In this document: piece after piece, positions 32,288 to 42,308 of the stretch
How the letters are laid out: each line of letters starts with the position of its first letter
Numbering within the stretch: the stretch's first letter is position 1
Assembly: GCF_900105765.1 (NCBI RefSeq)
Contig: NZ_FNTX01000002.1
Coordinates: 1,736,001-1,800,000 of the forward strand
DNA: 64,000 bases
From: Ruania alba
GTDB lineage: Bacteria; Actinomycetota; Actinomycetes; Actinomycetales; Beutenbergiaceae
Direction: 5' to 3'
Program-made: the position numbers and the translations under genes
The notes under the pieces: generated by a model
What the model saw: the letters and a program-made list of their open reading frames with translations, nothing else
Database searches by the model: none
What the model was told of the DNA's origin: nothing

Positions 32288-34645
32288 TCAGTCCACTGGC
32301 TCGGCGCTACCCCTCTGCACCGGTCGCACCGCCACGATCCGGTGCGGGGCCACCGTGATCTCGGCGTCCCGGCGCACGTCCACCACCCGGACCCGTCCGT
32401 CGTCCACGGTCAATGGCCGCACCACCCGGGTCTGCGCCCCACCATGCGCCCCTGCCACCACCAGTTCCACCTCGGTGCCGGCCTTCGCCGCCAGGCGCAA
32501 CGCCTCCAAGGTCTCCACGGGTGCAGCGTCCTGCGCGGCACGCTCGCTGAGCAGCCGCCGTGCACGGTCCTCCCCGCTGCGCATGTGCGCCACCACGTCG
32601 GCGACCGATGCACGGGGCTGGTCGTCTGCCGCGGCGGGCTGGGCAGCTCGCGCGGCGCGGGCACGCGGGCTGGGCACCGTGATCACCGACCCGTCCGGCC
32701 CTTCCAGCACCGGAGCGGCCCCGGCTTCCCGGAGCGTCTCGAGCAGCTCACTCGGGTCCGCCCGGGAAATGATCGCCGTGGGTGCGATCGAACGCAGGCC
32801 CAGCGTGGCGAGCCGGGGATCGGCCACCAGCGACGCCACGGTCGCCGGGTCGTCCACCCGCAGGTAGGACCGGGCCGACCCGACCCGCACCTGCCCGTGC
32901 GTACGCGCCGAATCCCGCACCAGGTATTCCAGCGGTTGGGGCAGGGGTGCCCGGGAGGCCGCGCGTAGCCGCTCCAGCAGGCCCTCAGCGCTCGTGCCTG
33001 CCTCGAGCGCCCGGCGCACGGACGCCGTCGTGAAGCGCACCGTGACGGCGGCCCCTCGGCTCTCCACCTCCGCCGCCTCCGCCAGGAGCGCGGCCAACGC
33101 TGGTCCTGGTCGTCCGGGGACGATTCCGGTCAGGTCGCCCTGCACGATCAGGTCCTCGACGGCGGGTGGCAGGGACGCGGCAAAGGCCGCACCGATGCGT
33201 GTGGTCGCCTCCCGCTCCCGCTGGGGAGAGCGTTCCGGCAGGATGGTTCCCGACGCGTCGGTCGGGCGTTCGAAGTCGATGCCGCCCTGGGCGTGCCCAT
33301 GCTCGGTGAGCAGGGTACGCGCGGCGTCGGTCAGAGCGCCCGCGCCGGTCAACCCGAGGGCAGCCGCCTCGTCGAGAACCGCGGCCACCGCCGACTCCGG
33401 CGGGACCGAGCGGGCGCTGAACCAGGTGAGTCGGTCCCGCACCTGACCTGCTTCGGGCGCGCTGGCTGGTGGCCACGCGGCCAGAGTAGCGAGCACCCGA
33501 CGGCGCAACGTGGGGGCCCAGGTTCGGTCCAGGTCTGGGCCCAGGGTGGCCCGCAGCGCTCCCTTGTCCGTTCGGGTGCCGGCCAGCCACGGTGCGCGGC
33601 GCCAGGTCAGCCACGCTTGGGACATCTCGGCCCATCGCGCCGAGATGTCGCTCGTGGGCCACAGGTCAGCCTCGGGCGTCGGAGCCCAGGACGAGCCGTC
33701 GTCGTCGTGCAGCCGGCCGATGAGGCCGAGCCGGGCAGCCAACTCCGCAGTGAACGTGGCCTCCGCAGCGGTCATCTGCGCCTGAGCGCTCAGCTGTCGG
33801 AGGTCCCGCACGGCGACGCCACCGGCGCGGAGTACGCGGGCAGGGTTGCGGCCCCACGCCTCGATCACTGCGCTCAGCCGGGCCAGCGTGTCCTCGGCGG
33901 TGCGCACCGACTCGGCAGCGACCGACTCCGGCCTCCGATAGGCGGTGTCCGGCAAGGGCGGGGAGAGAGGAAGCTCGCGGACCAGCCGTCCGCCGCGCGC
34001 CGCAATGCCGACCTCGCGGGGCAGAACGAGTTCGGTCCCGGTGCGACGGTGCAGCACGGGGGAGTCCAGCAGCCAGCGTGCCCCGGCGGGGATGTCATGC
34101 GCCACCGTCCCCACGGGCGGACCCCAGGTGAGGGCATCCAGCATTCGCCGAGCGCTCTCGGGAGCATCGGACATCACCGTGGTCAGCGCGCGGGCGGTCG
34201 TCGGCCAGCCCGCATCGGTTGCCACCCCGAGCTCGGCCAGAGTCGGCCCGAGCCCCAATGGCGACGGCCCGACCACGTCGGCGACCATCGGGACCGGCAC
34301 CAGCGAACCGTCGACGTCGAGCAGCAGGGCGAGGTCCAGCAGAAGCCTCACGAGCGGGCCGACGGGCGCGCCGAGCGCGTGCTCGAGGTCCGCCGGTCGG
34401 CATCGCCGGCCTTGGTGCAACAACACCACCGCCTCCACGGCAGCCACCGTGGGCGCATCGAGGTCTGCGAGCGCGCGCGCCACGGAGCCTCGTGCTCCGG
34501 CACGGCTGGCCAGAGCGGTGATCGACGTCGGCGGAGGGGTAGCGAGATCGGGCCGGCGGCGCAGCAGCGACGCGAGCCGATCGTCGTCCCATTCCCGCAG
34601 GACCTCGGCGAGGTCGGGCGGGGGACTGGCAGCACCTGAGGGCAT
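32288..34645 (-). CDS. Helicase-associated (XPB/Ssl2 C-terminal-like) protein
   Basis: A 785-aa protein of the actinobacterial helicase-associated family. It has no Walker motifs. The N-terminal ~450 residues hold repeated helical winged-helix-like units (LREWDDDRLASLLRRRPDL, LDAPTVAAVEAVVLLHQGR). The C-terminal part (about 470-690) fits the helicase C-terminal-like domain (DLIVQGDLTGIVPGRPGPAL, VRVGSARSYLRVDDPATVASLVADPRL). It is probably a partner of XPB. I chose ATG 34645 because a TAAGAT -10 box ends seven bases upstream; ATG 34654 overlaps that box. Confidence 0.8.
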   Translation of the reverse strand: MPSGAASPPPDLAEVLREWDDDRLASLLRRRPDLATPPPTSITALASRAGARGSVARALADLDAPTVAAVEAVVLLHQGRRCRPADLEHALGAPVGPLVRLLLDLALLLDVDGSLVPVPMVADVVGPSPLGLGPTLAELGVATDAGWPTTARALTTVMSDAPESARRMLDALTWGPPVGTVAHDIPAGARWLLDSPVLHRRTGTELVLPREVGIAARGGRLVRELPLSPPLPDTAYRRPESVAAESVRTAEDTLARLSAVIEAWGRNPARVLRAGGVAVRDLRQLSAQAQMTAAEATFTAELAARLGLIGRLHDDDGSSWAPTPEADLWPTSDISARWAEMSQAWLTWRRAPWLAGTRTDKGALRATLGPDLDRTWAPTLRRRVLATLAAWPPASAPEAGQVRDRLTWFSARSVPPESAVAAVLDEAAALGLTGAGALTDAARTLLTEHGHAQGGIDFERPTDASGTILPERSPQREREATTRIGAAFAASLPPAVEDLIVQGDLTGIVPGRPGPALAALLAEAAEVESRGAAVTVRFTTASVRRALEAGTSAEGLLERLRAASRAPLPQPLEYLVRDSARTHGQVRVGSARSYLRVDDPATVASLVADPRLATLGLRSIAPTAIISRADPSELLETLREAGAAPVLEGPDGSVITVPSPRARAARAAQPAAADDQPRASVADVVAHMRSGEDRARRLLSERAAQDAAPVETLEALRLAAKAGTEVELVVAGAHGGAQTRVVRPLTVDDGRVRVVDVRRDAEITVAPHRIVAVRPVQRGSAEPVD

Positions 34646-34652
34646 CCGCACC

Positions 34653-34658
34653 ATCTTA
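34653..34658 (-). promoter_or_regulatory. Leaderless-type -10 box of the helicase-associated gene
   Basis: On the minus strand TAAGAT is followed by GGTGCGG and then ATG 34645. The seven-base gap fits a transcript that starts at the start codon. Confidence 0.45.
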
Positions 34659-34822
34659 GTGGTCCGGTGGATACCGGCTGCCCTCGCGAGCGGTGCAGCC
34701 AGTACGGACCGCGATGGCGAAAAGCGGTCGTGGGTGTGCCGCTGCGACCGGTAAACTTGAGCCTCATGGGTGCGCTCGGCGTACCCATGCGTTCGATCCC
34801 ATCAAGAGTCAGGAAGATCCCC

Positions 34823-35206
34823 GTGCCTACCGGCAAGGTCAAGTACTACGACGCCGACCGCGGCTTCGGCTTCATCGCCGCCGACGACGGCCAAGAGGTA
34901 TTCCTGCATGCCTCCGCGCTGCCCGCGGACGCCGCTGCCCCGCGCAAGGGGAGCAGGGTGGAGTTCGGCGTGGCAGACGGGCGGCGGGGGCCGCAGGCGC
35001 TCTCGGTGACGCTGCTGGACCCCGTGCCTTCGGTGGTGCGGGCGCGCCGTCGCCCTGCGGATGAGATGGCCACGATCGTGGAGGACCTCATCAAGTCGCT
35101 GGACCACGCGGGTGGCCGGCTGCGTTCGGGCCGATACCCGGAGAAGGCCGAAGCCGCCCGACTGGCCAAGGTGCTGCGTGCCGTGGCCGACGAGTTCGAC
35201 GCGTGA
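34823..35206 (+). CDS. Cold-shock-domain protein with C-terminal extension
   Basis: A 127-aa protein. Residues 1-65 are a cold-shock domain: TGKVKYYDADRGFGFIAADDG has the RNP1 motif (RGFGFI), and VFLHASAL is the RNP2 region (usually VFVHxSAI). The extra 60 residues (EMATIVEDLIKSLDHAGGRLRSGRY...) are helical and typical of an actinobacterial CspA-like subfamily. AGGAAG lies before GTG 34823. A TAAACT box at 34752-34757 may be its -10. Confidence 0.88.
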   Translation: MPTGKVKYYDADRGFGFIAADDGQEVFLHASALPADAAAPRKGSRVEFGVADGRRGPQALSVTLLDPVPSVVRARRRPADEMATIVEDLIKSLDHAGGRLRSGRYPEKAEAARLAKVLRAVADEFDA

Positions 35207-35216
35207 GGCGGAGAGT

Positions 35217-36071
35217 ATGACCACACCTACCTTCACCCCAGGCGCCGGCTCGACCGGCTCGACCCGCCGCGTGACGAAGGACGCCGTGCTCGAAGGAGCC
35301 GTCGAGCTGGCGCGGACCGCGCTCACCGAGACCGCTGACGGCGTGGGCGAGCACCTCGGGTTCGAGGTCGAGTCCGAACGACTCGGTATCCATTGGTTCG
35401 AGGCGACCATGCCCGGGTACCGCGGATGGCGCTGGTACGCGACCCTTTCCCGGGCGCCGAGGTCCCGCACCGCCACGGTCTGCGAGAGCGGTCTCCTCCC
35501 GGGCGAGGGAGCCATCCTGGCCCCGGCATGGCTTCCGTGGGCGGAACGACTCTCCCCGGGGGACCTCAGCCCCACCGATCGACTCCCGCACGTGGCCGAC
35601 GATGAGCGCCTCGAGCGCGGCTATGTGGCCAGCGGAGACCCCGAGCAGGACCGGCTCGCGATCGTCGAGCTGGGCCTGGGCCGCGACCGTGTGATGAACG
35701 CCAAGGCCCTCGATGCTGCCGCATCGCGCTGGTACTCCGGGTCGCGTGGCCCCGAGTCCGCCGGCGCACGTGCCTCGGACGAGTCCTGCGCCGCCTGCGG
35801 CTTCGTGGTCCCGCTGGGCGGGTCCCTCGGTCAGCTCTTCGGCGTCTGCGCGAACGAGTGGTCGCCTGACGACGGCAAGGTGGTCTCCCTCGACCACGGC
35901 TGCGGTGCGCACTCCGAGACGGACGTCGCCCCGCAGGCGCACGAGTGGACGCAGAGCGATCTGGTCGTGGACGAGCAGGGCGTGGACGTCGTGACCACCG
36001 AGGGTGCGACGGACGATGCGTCAACTGGCGCGAGCGACGCCGACGCCGGGAGCGAGACCACGGCGGAGTAG
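35217..36071 (+). CDS. DUF3027 family protein
   Basis: A 284-aa actinobacterial protein of unknown function. The middle has GYRGWRWYATLSRAPR and LAPAWLPWAERLSPGDLSPTDRLPH, which define DUF3027. A C-terminal CAACGFVVPLGGSLGQLFGVCANE followed by LDHGCGAH supplies Cys/His residues that look like a zinc site. It follows the cold-shock gene by 10 bases, a pairing I associate with this family. Confidence 0.85.
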   Translation: MTTPTFTPGAGSTGSTRRVTKDAVLEGAVELARTALTETADGVGEHLGFEVESERLGIHWFEATMPGYRGWRWYATLSRAPRSRTATVCESGLLPGEGAILAPAWLPWAERLSPGDLSPTDRLPHVADDERLERGYVASGDPEQDRLAIVELGLGRDRVMNAKALDAAASRWYSGSRGPESAGARASDESCAACGFVVPLGGSLGQLFGVCANEWSPDDGKVVSLDHGCGAHSETDVAPQAHEWTQSDLVVDEQGVDVVTTEGATDDASTGASDADAGSETTAE

Positions 36072-36159
36072 TCCCCACCGGCGGCCGTGACAGTCGTTCG
36101 ATACTCTGGTATGGCGCAGGGTCGACGGGGTCCGGCGCATCCGAGGAGAGGGACATGCC

Positions 36160-36420
36160 ATGAAGTCGATTTCGATTCGCGCGCGCGGAGCCGTGGTGGC
36201 GGGCTTTGCAGCCGTCGCGCTACTGATCGGCGCACCTGCCGCGTCCGGTGTGGTCTCAGCCGGAACCGTGACCATTCTGGGTGGAGGGGACGGCGGTGAC
36301 GAGGAACTCATCAGTACCCCGCCTCAGCAGTCCTCCGAGGGCGGCGGCGGTGACGAGGAGTTGATCAGCACTCCGCCCCAGCAGTCTGTCCAGGGCGGCG
36401 GCGACGAAGAACTCATCTGA
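36160..36420 (+). CDS. Small secreted protein with GDEELISTPPQQS repeats
   Basis: An 86-aa protein of no known family. Residues 1-30 are a signal peptide (SISIRARGAVVAGF then a hydrophobic core ending PAASG). The short mature part contains GDEELISTPPQQS at 46-58 and 64-76 and a third start GDEELI at 81-86, split by Gly-rich spacers. GAGGAG is 11 bases before ATG 36160. A perfect terminator follows 13 bases after the stop. The mature form is acidic, with no Cys. Confidence 0.75.
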   Translation: MKSISIRARGAVVAGFAAVALLIGAPAASGVVSAGTVTILGGGDGGDEELISTPPQQSSEGGGGDEELISTPPQQSVQGGGDEELI

Positions 36421-36432
36421 GTCTTGACTGAC

Positions 36433-36464
36433 CAGCCGGTGGCGCGAATCCGCGCCACCGGCTG
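36433..36464 (+). terminator. Perfect 14-bp terminator after the small secreted protein
   Basis: CAGCCGGTGGCGCG (36433-36446) and its complement (36451-36464) with loop AATC, followed by ACCCTTGT. Confidence 0.85.
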
Positions 36465-36515
36465 ACCCTTGTCCCTCGCGAGCCGGCAGAACACAGCCAG
36501 GAGGACCACCTCTGC

Positions 36516-37754
36516 ATGAGCACACCTGCTGGTGACTCGTTGCGCCCTCTCCTTCGAGGTGTGTACCTCCCCGCACTACTGTTCAGCGTCGGTGTCGGCG
36601 CGATGACGCCGATGATCGCCGTCAGTGCGATCGGCTTGGGTGCGAGCCCAGCGACCGCGGCCCTGGTCGCAGCCCTGGTGCCGATCGGGCACATCCTCGC
36701 TGATGTCCCTGCCGGGGCCATCGCCGCACGATTCGGCGAGCGGCCAGCGATGATCGGATCCTCCCTCCTTGCGATGGCGGCGCTCGCCACGTGCGCCCTG
36801 GCGCCGAACCTGTGGGTTCTCGGGGTCGCTGTCACGGTGGTCGGGGCGACCGCTGCCGTGTATGGGCTCGCCCGCCAGACCTATCTCACCGAGGTCATCT
36901 CCCCGATGCGCCGGGCACGTGCCCTCGCCTCGCTCGGTGGGGTGGGTCGGATCGGGACGTTCTTGGGTCCGTTCCTGGGTGCAGCCCTGGTGCTGGGTCG
37001 TGGCGATGCCGGCCCGTCGTACTGGCTCGGCGCCGCCACCTCCTTGCTCTCGGCCGTGGTCGTCTGGTGGGCGGGACCGGCCGCGCGAGAACGCGTGTCA
37101 CGGACTCAGCCGGTGCGGCCTGCGCGGGCACGGGTCTCCACGTGGTCGGTCTTTCGTGACCTGCGACCGGTCTTCACCACGCTGGGCATCGCGGTGATCC
37201 TCGTGGGTTCGATCCGCGGCGCGCGGCAGACCGTTCTCCCGCTGTGGACCGAGAGCCTCGGCTATGCACCGGCGACCACCAGCGTGGTGTTCGGTGTGGC
37301 CGGCGGGGTCGACATGCTGCTGTTCTACCCGGCCGGCAAGGTGATGGACCGGATGGGACGGTTGTGGATCGCGATCCCGTCCATGGCGGTTACCGCCGGT
37401 GCGATGGCGGTCTTGCCACTCACCGAAGGGCTCGTGGCGGTGAGCATCGTGGCCGTCGTGCTCGGCCTCGGCAACGGCATCGGTTCTGGAGTGCTGATGA
37501 CACTCGGTGCAGATGCCGCACCCGAGCATGCCAGGGCCCAGTTCCTCGGCATCTGGCGGCTCTACGGTGATGCCGGCATGGCGGCCGGACCGTTGGTGGT
37601 CTCCGCCGGCGCAGCGCTCGGGTCGTTGGCCGCCGGGATCGGTGCCACCGGTGGGCTCGGCGTGCTCGCTGTGCTCGCACTGGCGCGCTGGGTGCCTCGG
37701 TGGAGCGTGCACGCAAACCGGACCACCCGCCGTCGGGCCGGCCTGCTGGAGTGA
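36516..37754 (+). CDS. MFS transporter
   Basis: A 412-aa transporter with about twelve membrane helices. It shows DVPAGAIAARFGERPAMIG (loop 2-3 motif) and LFYPAGKVMDRMGRLWI (the equivalent in the second half). Substrate unknown. AGGAGG lies before ATG 36516. The stop lies close to the VLRF1-like gene. Confidence 0.87.
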   Translation: MSTPAGDSLRPLLRGVYLPALLFSVGVGAMTPMIAVSAIGLGASPATAALVAALVPIGHILADVPAGAIAARFGERPAMIGSSLLAMAALATCALAPNLWVLGVAVTVVGATAAVYGLARQTYLTEVISPMRRARALASLGGVGRIGTFLGPFLGAALVLGRGDAGPSYWLGAATSLLSAVVVWWAGPAARERVSRTQPVRPARARVSTWSVFRDLRPVFTTLGIAVILVGSIRGARQTVLPLWTESLGYAPATTSVVFGVAGGVDMLLFYPAGKVMDRMGRLWIAIPSMAVTAGAMAVLPLTEGLVAVSIVAVVLGLGNGIGSGVLMTLGADAAPEHARAQFLGIWRLYGDAGMAAGPLVVSAGAALGSLAAGIGATGGLGVLAVLALARWVPRWSVHANRTTRRRAGLLE

Positions 37755-37780
37755 CATCATCCGTCTGTCACGATGACGGT

Positions 37781-38410
37781 GTGGAACGTCGGATCGAAGT
37801 GGCTGCCTCCCGACTGCCCGGCTGGCTCACCCGGTTCAGCGACCAGCACCCCGGCACGGTGACTGACGCCGTCGGGAATGCGCTACGCCTGCAGGCCCCG
37901 GATGGTGCCACAGCGCGGATCACTGCCTGGCCGACGGAGCCTCCGGACCAGGTGGAGGCGATGCGGGACTGGGCTCGCGGCCCGCACGCTCTCTCGCTGA
38001 TCCTGGTACGTCGCGGCGGCTGGACCGTGGGCGCGGCACGCGGGGACGAGCTGACCGCTCACCGCACCGGACGACGGTACGTGCAGTCCCGGACGGCGGC
38101 CGGCGGCTGGTCCCAGCAACGCTTCGCCCGCCGTCGGGGGAACCAGGCCGACGCCCTGGTACTGCATGTGGCCGAGGCGGCAGCGGCGCTGCTGCCGGAG
38201 CGCCCGGATGGGGTGGTCCTCGGTGGGGACCGGGCGCTGGCGACCGCTGTGCTGGACGAGCTTCCGACCCGCACCGGGCAGCGCGCTCTCCCGGAACTGC
38301 CGCGCCGCGAGTTGTACGACCTGCCGGACCCGCGCCTGGTGGTGCTGCGTACGGCGCTCGCCCGGGCACGCTCGGCTCAGATCCGCATCGACGATCCCAC
38401 CCGTGGGTGA
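37781..38410 (+). CDS. acVLRF1-like (actinobacterial VLRF1 / eRF1-like) protein
   Basis: A 209-aa protein resembling actinobacterial VLRF1-type proteins, which share an eRF1-like fold and may release stalled peptidyl-tRNA. The marker is RTAAGGWSQQRFARRRGNQA, with GGWSQ in place of the GGQ of release factors, followed by an AD-rich helix and DGVVLGGDRAL. GTG 37781 gives the family-like N-terminus; GTG 37751, overlapping the MFS stop, is the alternative. Its stop abuts the stop of the convergent ROK regulator with no spacer. Confidence 0.75.
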   Translation: MERRIEVAASRLPGWLTRFSDQHPGTVTDAVGNALRLQAPDGATARITAWPTEPPDQVEAMRDWARGPHALSLILVRRGGWTVGAARGDELTAHRTGRRYVQSRTAAGGWSQQRFARRRGNQADALVLHVAEAAAALLPERPDGVVLGGDRALATAVLDELPTRTGQRALPELPRRELYDLPDPRLVVLRTALARARSAQIRIDDPTRG

Positions 38411-39559
38411 TCAGCCGGCGCGCTCGAAGAGCGTCTCGTCCAGGATCCGTGCCACCCCCGCCAGGTTGGCGTCCGCCCCGAGCCGGGAGGGCTCGATCAC
38501 CAACGCTCGCGTCATCATCGGGTGCGCACCTTCGTAGATCTGACTGCGGATCGCCGAGACGAACGGTTCGAGCGTAGCCAGCGCTCCGCCCAGGTACACC
38601 GCTCCCGGGTTGAAGAAGTTCACGACGGCGCACAGCACCTCTCCCAGGTGTCGTCCGGCCGTGCGCGCCAAGGTGGTGGCGACTGGGTCCGCGTCACGCA
38701 CCAGGGCGAGGACGTCCGCTGTGGTCTCGACGGGGTATCCCTGGCCGGCGAGCAGGCCGGCCAGGGCCGCGCCTGAAGCGACTGTTTCCAGACAACCGCG
38801 GTTGCCGCACGAGCAGGGGGTCTCCCCGGCTGCGCTCACCCGGGTGTGCGTGATGTCGCCGGCCACGCCGCCGGCGCCCCGGTACACCTGGCCATCGACC
38901 ACCACGCCCGCGCCGATCGCTGTGCCGGCCTTCACCGTCACCGAGTGCCGCACGGGGTGCGCGCGGTCGAAGTGCTCGCCGAGCGCCATCGCATTCGCAT
39001 CGTTCTCCACCACGGCGGGTACGCCCATCGTCTCCTCGAGCAGCGCGCCGATGTCGTGCCCCTGCCACCCGGGCATCCGGGAGGGGCTCTCCACGGCGCG
39101 TCGGAGCACGTCGACCGGGCCTGGCAGGGCGATCCCGGTCCCGATGAGCCGGCCGTCGACGTGGGCCTCGGCGAGCAGTTGCTGCACGCCGTCCCCGACC
39201 GCCGCGAGCACGGCAGGAGCACCCTGGCGCAGGTCGACCGGCACCTCCCGGGTCGCGACGATCGTGCCACCACGACGGACCACCCCGAGGCGCGCGTGCC
39301 GTCCACCGAGGTCGATCACGCCCATGTGCTCGTCACCGTCGACGAGGCGCAGCTCCCGCGGTTTGCGACCCCCGCTGGACTCGCGTGCCTCACCCTCTTC
39401 GATCAGACCGGCGTTGATCAGCGCCTGCACGTGCTGAGAGACGGTGGACGGTGAGCTGCCGAGAGCGTCGGCCAGATCGCCGCGGCTCCGGGCGCGCCCG
39501 GAGCCGATCAGCATCAGGATCCGGTCCCGGGTGGACGCGGTAGCCGCAGGGCGGGCCAT
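38411..39559 (-). CDS. ROK family transcriptional regulator of fucoside locus 2
   Basis: A 382-aa NagC/XylR-type regulator. The winged helix is RGDLADALGSSPSTVSQHVQALINAGLIEE; the ROK domain has MGVIDLGGRHARLGV, VENDANAMALGEHF and the zinc motif CSCGNRGCLET. It is divergent from the GH29 gene, and two 6-8-6 inverted repeats lie in between. It probably represses the locus; the ligand is likely a fucose-containing sugar. Confidence 0.87.
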   Translation of the reverse strand: MARPAATASTRDRILMLIGSGRARSRGDLADALGSSPSTVSQHVQALINAGLIEEGEARESSGGRKPRELRLVDGDEHMGVIDLGGRHARLGVVRRGGTIVATREVPVDLRQGAPAVLAAVGDGVQQLLAEAHVDGRLIGTGIALPGPVDVLRRAVESPSRMPGWQGHDIGALLEETMGVPAVVENDANAMALGEHFDRAHPVRHSVTVKAGTAIGAGVVVDGQVYRGAGGVAGDITHTRVSAAGETPCSCGNRGCLETVASGAALAGLLAGQGYPVETTADVLALVRDADPVATTLARTAGRHLGEVLCAVVNFFNPGAVYLGGALATLEPFVSAIRSQIYEGAHPMMTRALVIEPSRLGADANLAGVARILDETLFERAG

Positions 39560-39601
39560 GGACGCTCCTTACATCGCTGATGGTGCTGCGTCCATTCTGC
39601 C

Positions 39602-39656
39602 ACTTCTTGCGGAATAGAAGTAACTTTGTTGTGACACTTTCTACCTGGACAGAAAG
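39602..39656. promoter_or_regulatory. Two 6-8-6 inverted repeats, candidate ROK operators
   Basis: ACTTCT-N8-AGAAGT (39602-39621) and CTTTCT-N8-AGAAAG (39637-39656) share arm length and spacer; centres are 35 bp apart. They lie between the divergent ROK regulator and GH29 genes in AT-rich DNA, unlike the surroundings. Confidence 0.65.
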
Positions 39657-39732
39657 AAGATCGTCCGGATACCGTATGAAGTGCGAGCGGCACCGACGCC
39701 CTCAGACGTCTCATCGGGCAAGGAGCAACGAG

Positions 39733-41007
39733 ATGACCCACCCGCACGACTGGTTCACCCACGACCGGTTCGGCCTCTTCATCCACTTCGGGCTGTACAG
39801 CACCTTGGGTCGGCACGAGTGGGTGATGACGCACGAGCGCACCGCACCGGAGGACTACGAGAAGAACGCCGAGTTCTTCGACCCCGACCAGTTCGACGCT
39901 GCTGAGGTGGCGCGCGCGGCGAAGCAGGCCGGGATGCGCTACGCGGTGCTCACCGCCAAGCACCACGAGGGCTTCGCGATGTTCGACACCGCGCTCTCGG
40001 ACTACAGCTCGGTCACCGCATTCGGCCGGGACATCGTGCGCGAGTACGTCGAGGCGTTCCGGGCCGAGGGTTTGCGCGTGGGCCTGTACTTCTCCCTCAT
40101 CGACTGGCACCACCCGGACTTCACGATCGACTACCACCACCCGTTGCGCGACCGCGAGGACGCCAGCGCGCTCAACGAGGGGCGCGACATGGCGCGCTAC
40201 CGCGAGTACCTGCACGGTCAGGTCCGCGAGCTGCTCACCAACTACGGGCAGATCGACTACCTGTTCTACGACTTCACCTACGTCGACGACCGCGACGGCT
40301 GGGCGGGCAAGGGTCCGCAGGACTGGGACTCCGAAGGGCTCCTCGCGATGACCCGCGAGCTGCAGCCGGACATCATCGTCAACGACCGCCTGTGGATCCC
40401 CGGTGATCTGGTCACTCCTGAGCAGTACCAGCCGGACGAGCCCATGATCGTTGATGGCGCCGAAGTGATGTGGGAAGCCTGCCAGACCCTGAACGGCGCC
40501 TGGGGCTACGACCGGGACAACCTCGACATCAAGTCCCCGGACCTGTTGCTGCGGATGCTGGTGGACACCGTCTCCAAGAACGGGAACCTGCTGCTCAACA
40601 TCGGCCCTGACGGCCGCGGAGCGGTCGCCCCCCGCGACGAGACGTCGCTGACGGCCATCGGGGAGTGGATGCGGCTGCACTCCCAGTCCGTGATCGGCGC
40701 CGGTGCTGCAGCCTACGACGCACCATCGGGAACCGTCCTGACCCGACGGGAGAACCGCCTCTACCTGCACCTGCTGGTGTGGCCGTTCGGACACGTCCAC
40801 CTGCGCGACCTGGCCGACAAGGTGAAGTTCGCGCGGCTGCTGCACGACGGGTCGCAGATCCGTACCAGCCAGAGCGCACCGGACCAGCAGGCATGGAACA
40901 CCGAACCCGGCGGGCAGCCCGCCGGCACCCTGACCCTTCACCTGCCCACCGTCCGGCCCGAGGTAGCGATCCCCGTGATCGAGCTCTTCCTCGCCCCGGA
41001 CGCATGA
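39733..41007 (+). CDS. Alpha-L-fucosidase, GH29, locus 2
   Basis: A 424-aa GH29 enzyme without a signal peptide. [18 protein letters not shown] (13-30), [14 protein letters not shown] (72-85) and [16 protein letters not shown] with probable nucleophile Asp 180 are visible, and [14 protein letters not shown] closes the barrel. It differs clearly from the locus 1 enzyme, so the two probably have distinct linkage preferences. AAGGAG is 8 bases before ATG 39733. It starts the operon, 26 bases before the binding-protein gene. Confidence 0.92.
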   Translation: MTHPHDWFTHDRFGLFIHFGLYSTLGRHEWVMTHERTAPEDYEKNAEFFDPDQFDAAEVARAAKQAGMRYAVLTAKHHEGFAMFDTALSDYSSVTAFGRDIVREYVEAFRAEGLRVGLYFSLIDWHHPDFTIDYHHPLRDREDASALNEGRDMARYREYLHGQVRELLTNYGQIDYLFYDFTYVDDRDGWAGKGPQDWDSEGLLAMTRELQPDIIVNDRLWIPGDLVTPEQYQPDEPMIVDGAEVMWEACQTLNGAWGYDRDNLDIKSPDLLLRMLVDTVSKNGNLLLNIGPDGRGAVAPRDETSLTAIGEWMRLHSQSVIGAGAAAYDAPSGTVLTRRENRLYLHLLVWPFGHVHLRDLADKVKFARLLHDGSQIRTSQSAPDQQAWNTEPGGQPAGTLTLHLPTVRPEVAIPVIELFLAPDA

Positions 41008-41033
41008 AAATCCCCCGAGAGATTGGACGAACA

Positions 41034-42305
41034 ATGAAGATCACCAGGTCTCTTGCGGCCCTGACGGCCGCTGGAAGTGCAGTAGCGCTCGCCGCGTGCG
41101 GGACGCCGTCGGGAAGTAGCGGAGGATCAGGCGGTGACGGCGACAGTGCCACCACCTCGATCGTGTGGGACATGTGGGCCGGCAGCGAGGACGACATCGC
41201 TGACCTCGAGGCGCAGCTCGCGATCGCTCAAGAGGAGAACCCTGACCTGGACATCAGCCTCCAGCACGCCCCGTGGAACGACTACTTCACCAAGCTCACC
41301 ACCAACCTCGCCTCCGGCAACGTCGCCTGCGTGACGTCGATGAACGGCCAGCGTCTGTCCGGATACCACGAGGCGTTCCTGCCGCTCGGTGAGGAGGAGT
41401 TGGAGATCGCCGGGATCGACCCGGCCGACTTCACCGACGGCGCGCTCGACATCATGAGCTACGACGGCACCCTCTACGGCATGCCCTACGACGCGGCAGC
41501 GATGCTCGTCTTCTACAACAAGGACCGGTTCGCTGAGGCTGGCCTCGACGAACCGCAGGCAGGGTGGACGTTCGACGATTTCGATGCCGCGCTCGAGGGG
41601 CTGGGTGCCGATGGCACCGCCTTCGGGATGGGGATGGGCGAGTTCCAGTGGATGGCCCTGCCGATCGCCCGCGCCGGCGTGCAGCCGGTGGACGAATCGG
41701 GTGCGCTCGACCTGACCAACCCGGCCTTCGTCGACGCGTCCGAGTGGTACGCGAGCATCGCCGCCGACGGGTACGGCTCCATTCCGCCGTCTGCCTCGGA
41801 CACCGGCTGGGGCGAGCAGGAGTACCAGGCCGGGAACGTCGCGATGGCGGTGGACGGCACCTGGAACGCGGTGAGTTACCTCAACAACGAGGCGGGATTC
41901 TCCGCCGGCATGGTGGACATGCCCAGTCAGGACGGTGAGCGCCTCGGCCTCGTGCTCGGCTCCGGCTACGGCATCTCCGCCGACTGTGAGAACCCGGAGG
42001 AGGCCCTGCGGGTGCTCGGTTCCCTCGTGGGGGAGACCGCCCAGGACCAGATCGCCTCGTCCGGGCGCAGCTACCCGGCCCGGGTCGACTCCCAGCCGCT
42101 GTACTTCGAATCCCTCGACGAGGCCGTGCGGGATGAGGTGCGGGCCGCATTCGAGGCGGTGTTCACCGGGCTCGAGGGGCAGCGCTCCACCGATGATTGG
42201 GCGCAGGTGAACGAGGCGCTCCAGCCGAACCTGGTGACCGTGTACACCGGGCAGTCGACCATCGCCGACGTGCTCGAGCAGACGCAGCAGCAGTTCGGCG
42301 AGTGA
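41034..42305 (+). CDS. ABC sugar-binding lipoprotein, fucoside locus 2
   Basis: A 423-aa binding protein with lipobox LAAC (Cys 22). [16 protein letters not shown] and [23 protein letters not shown] parallel the locus 1 protein. An upstream in-frame ATG at 41004 would put ten charged residues before the signal peptide. The stop is 3 bases before the first permease start. Confidence 0.88.
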   Translation: MKITRSLAALTAAGSAVALAACGTPSGSSGGSGGDGDSATTSIVWDMWAGSEDDIADLEAQLAIAQEENPDLDISLQHAPWNDYFTKLTTNLASGNVACVTSMNGQRLSGYHEAFLPLGEEELEIAGIDPADFTDGALDIMSYDGTLYGMPYDAAAMLVFYNKDRFAEAGLDEPQAGWTFDDFDAALEGLGADGTAFGMGMGEFQWMALPIARAGVQPVDESGALDLTNPAFVDASEWYASIAADGYGSIPPSASDTGWGEQEYQAGNVAMAVDGTWNAVSYLNNEAGFSAGMVDMPSQDGERLGLVLGSGYGISADCENPEEALRVLGSLVGETAQDQIASSGRSYPARVDSQPLYFESLDEAVRDEVRAAFEAVFTGLEGQRSTDDWAQVNEALQPNLVTVYTGQSTIADVLEQTQQQFGE

Positions 42306-42308
42306 GCC

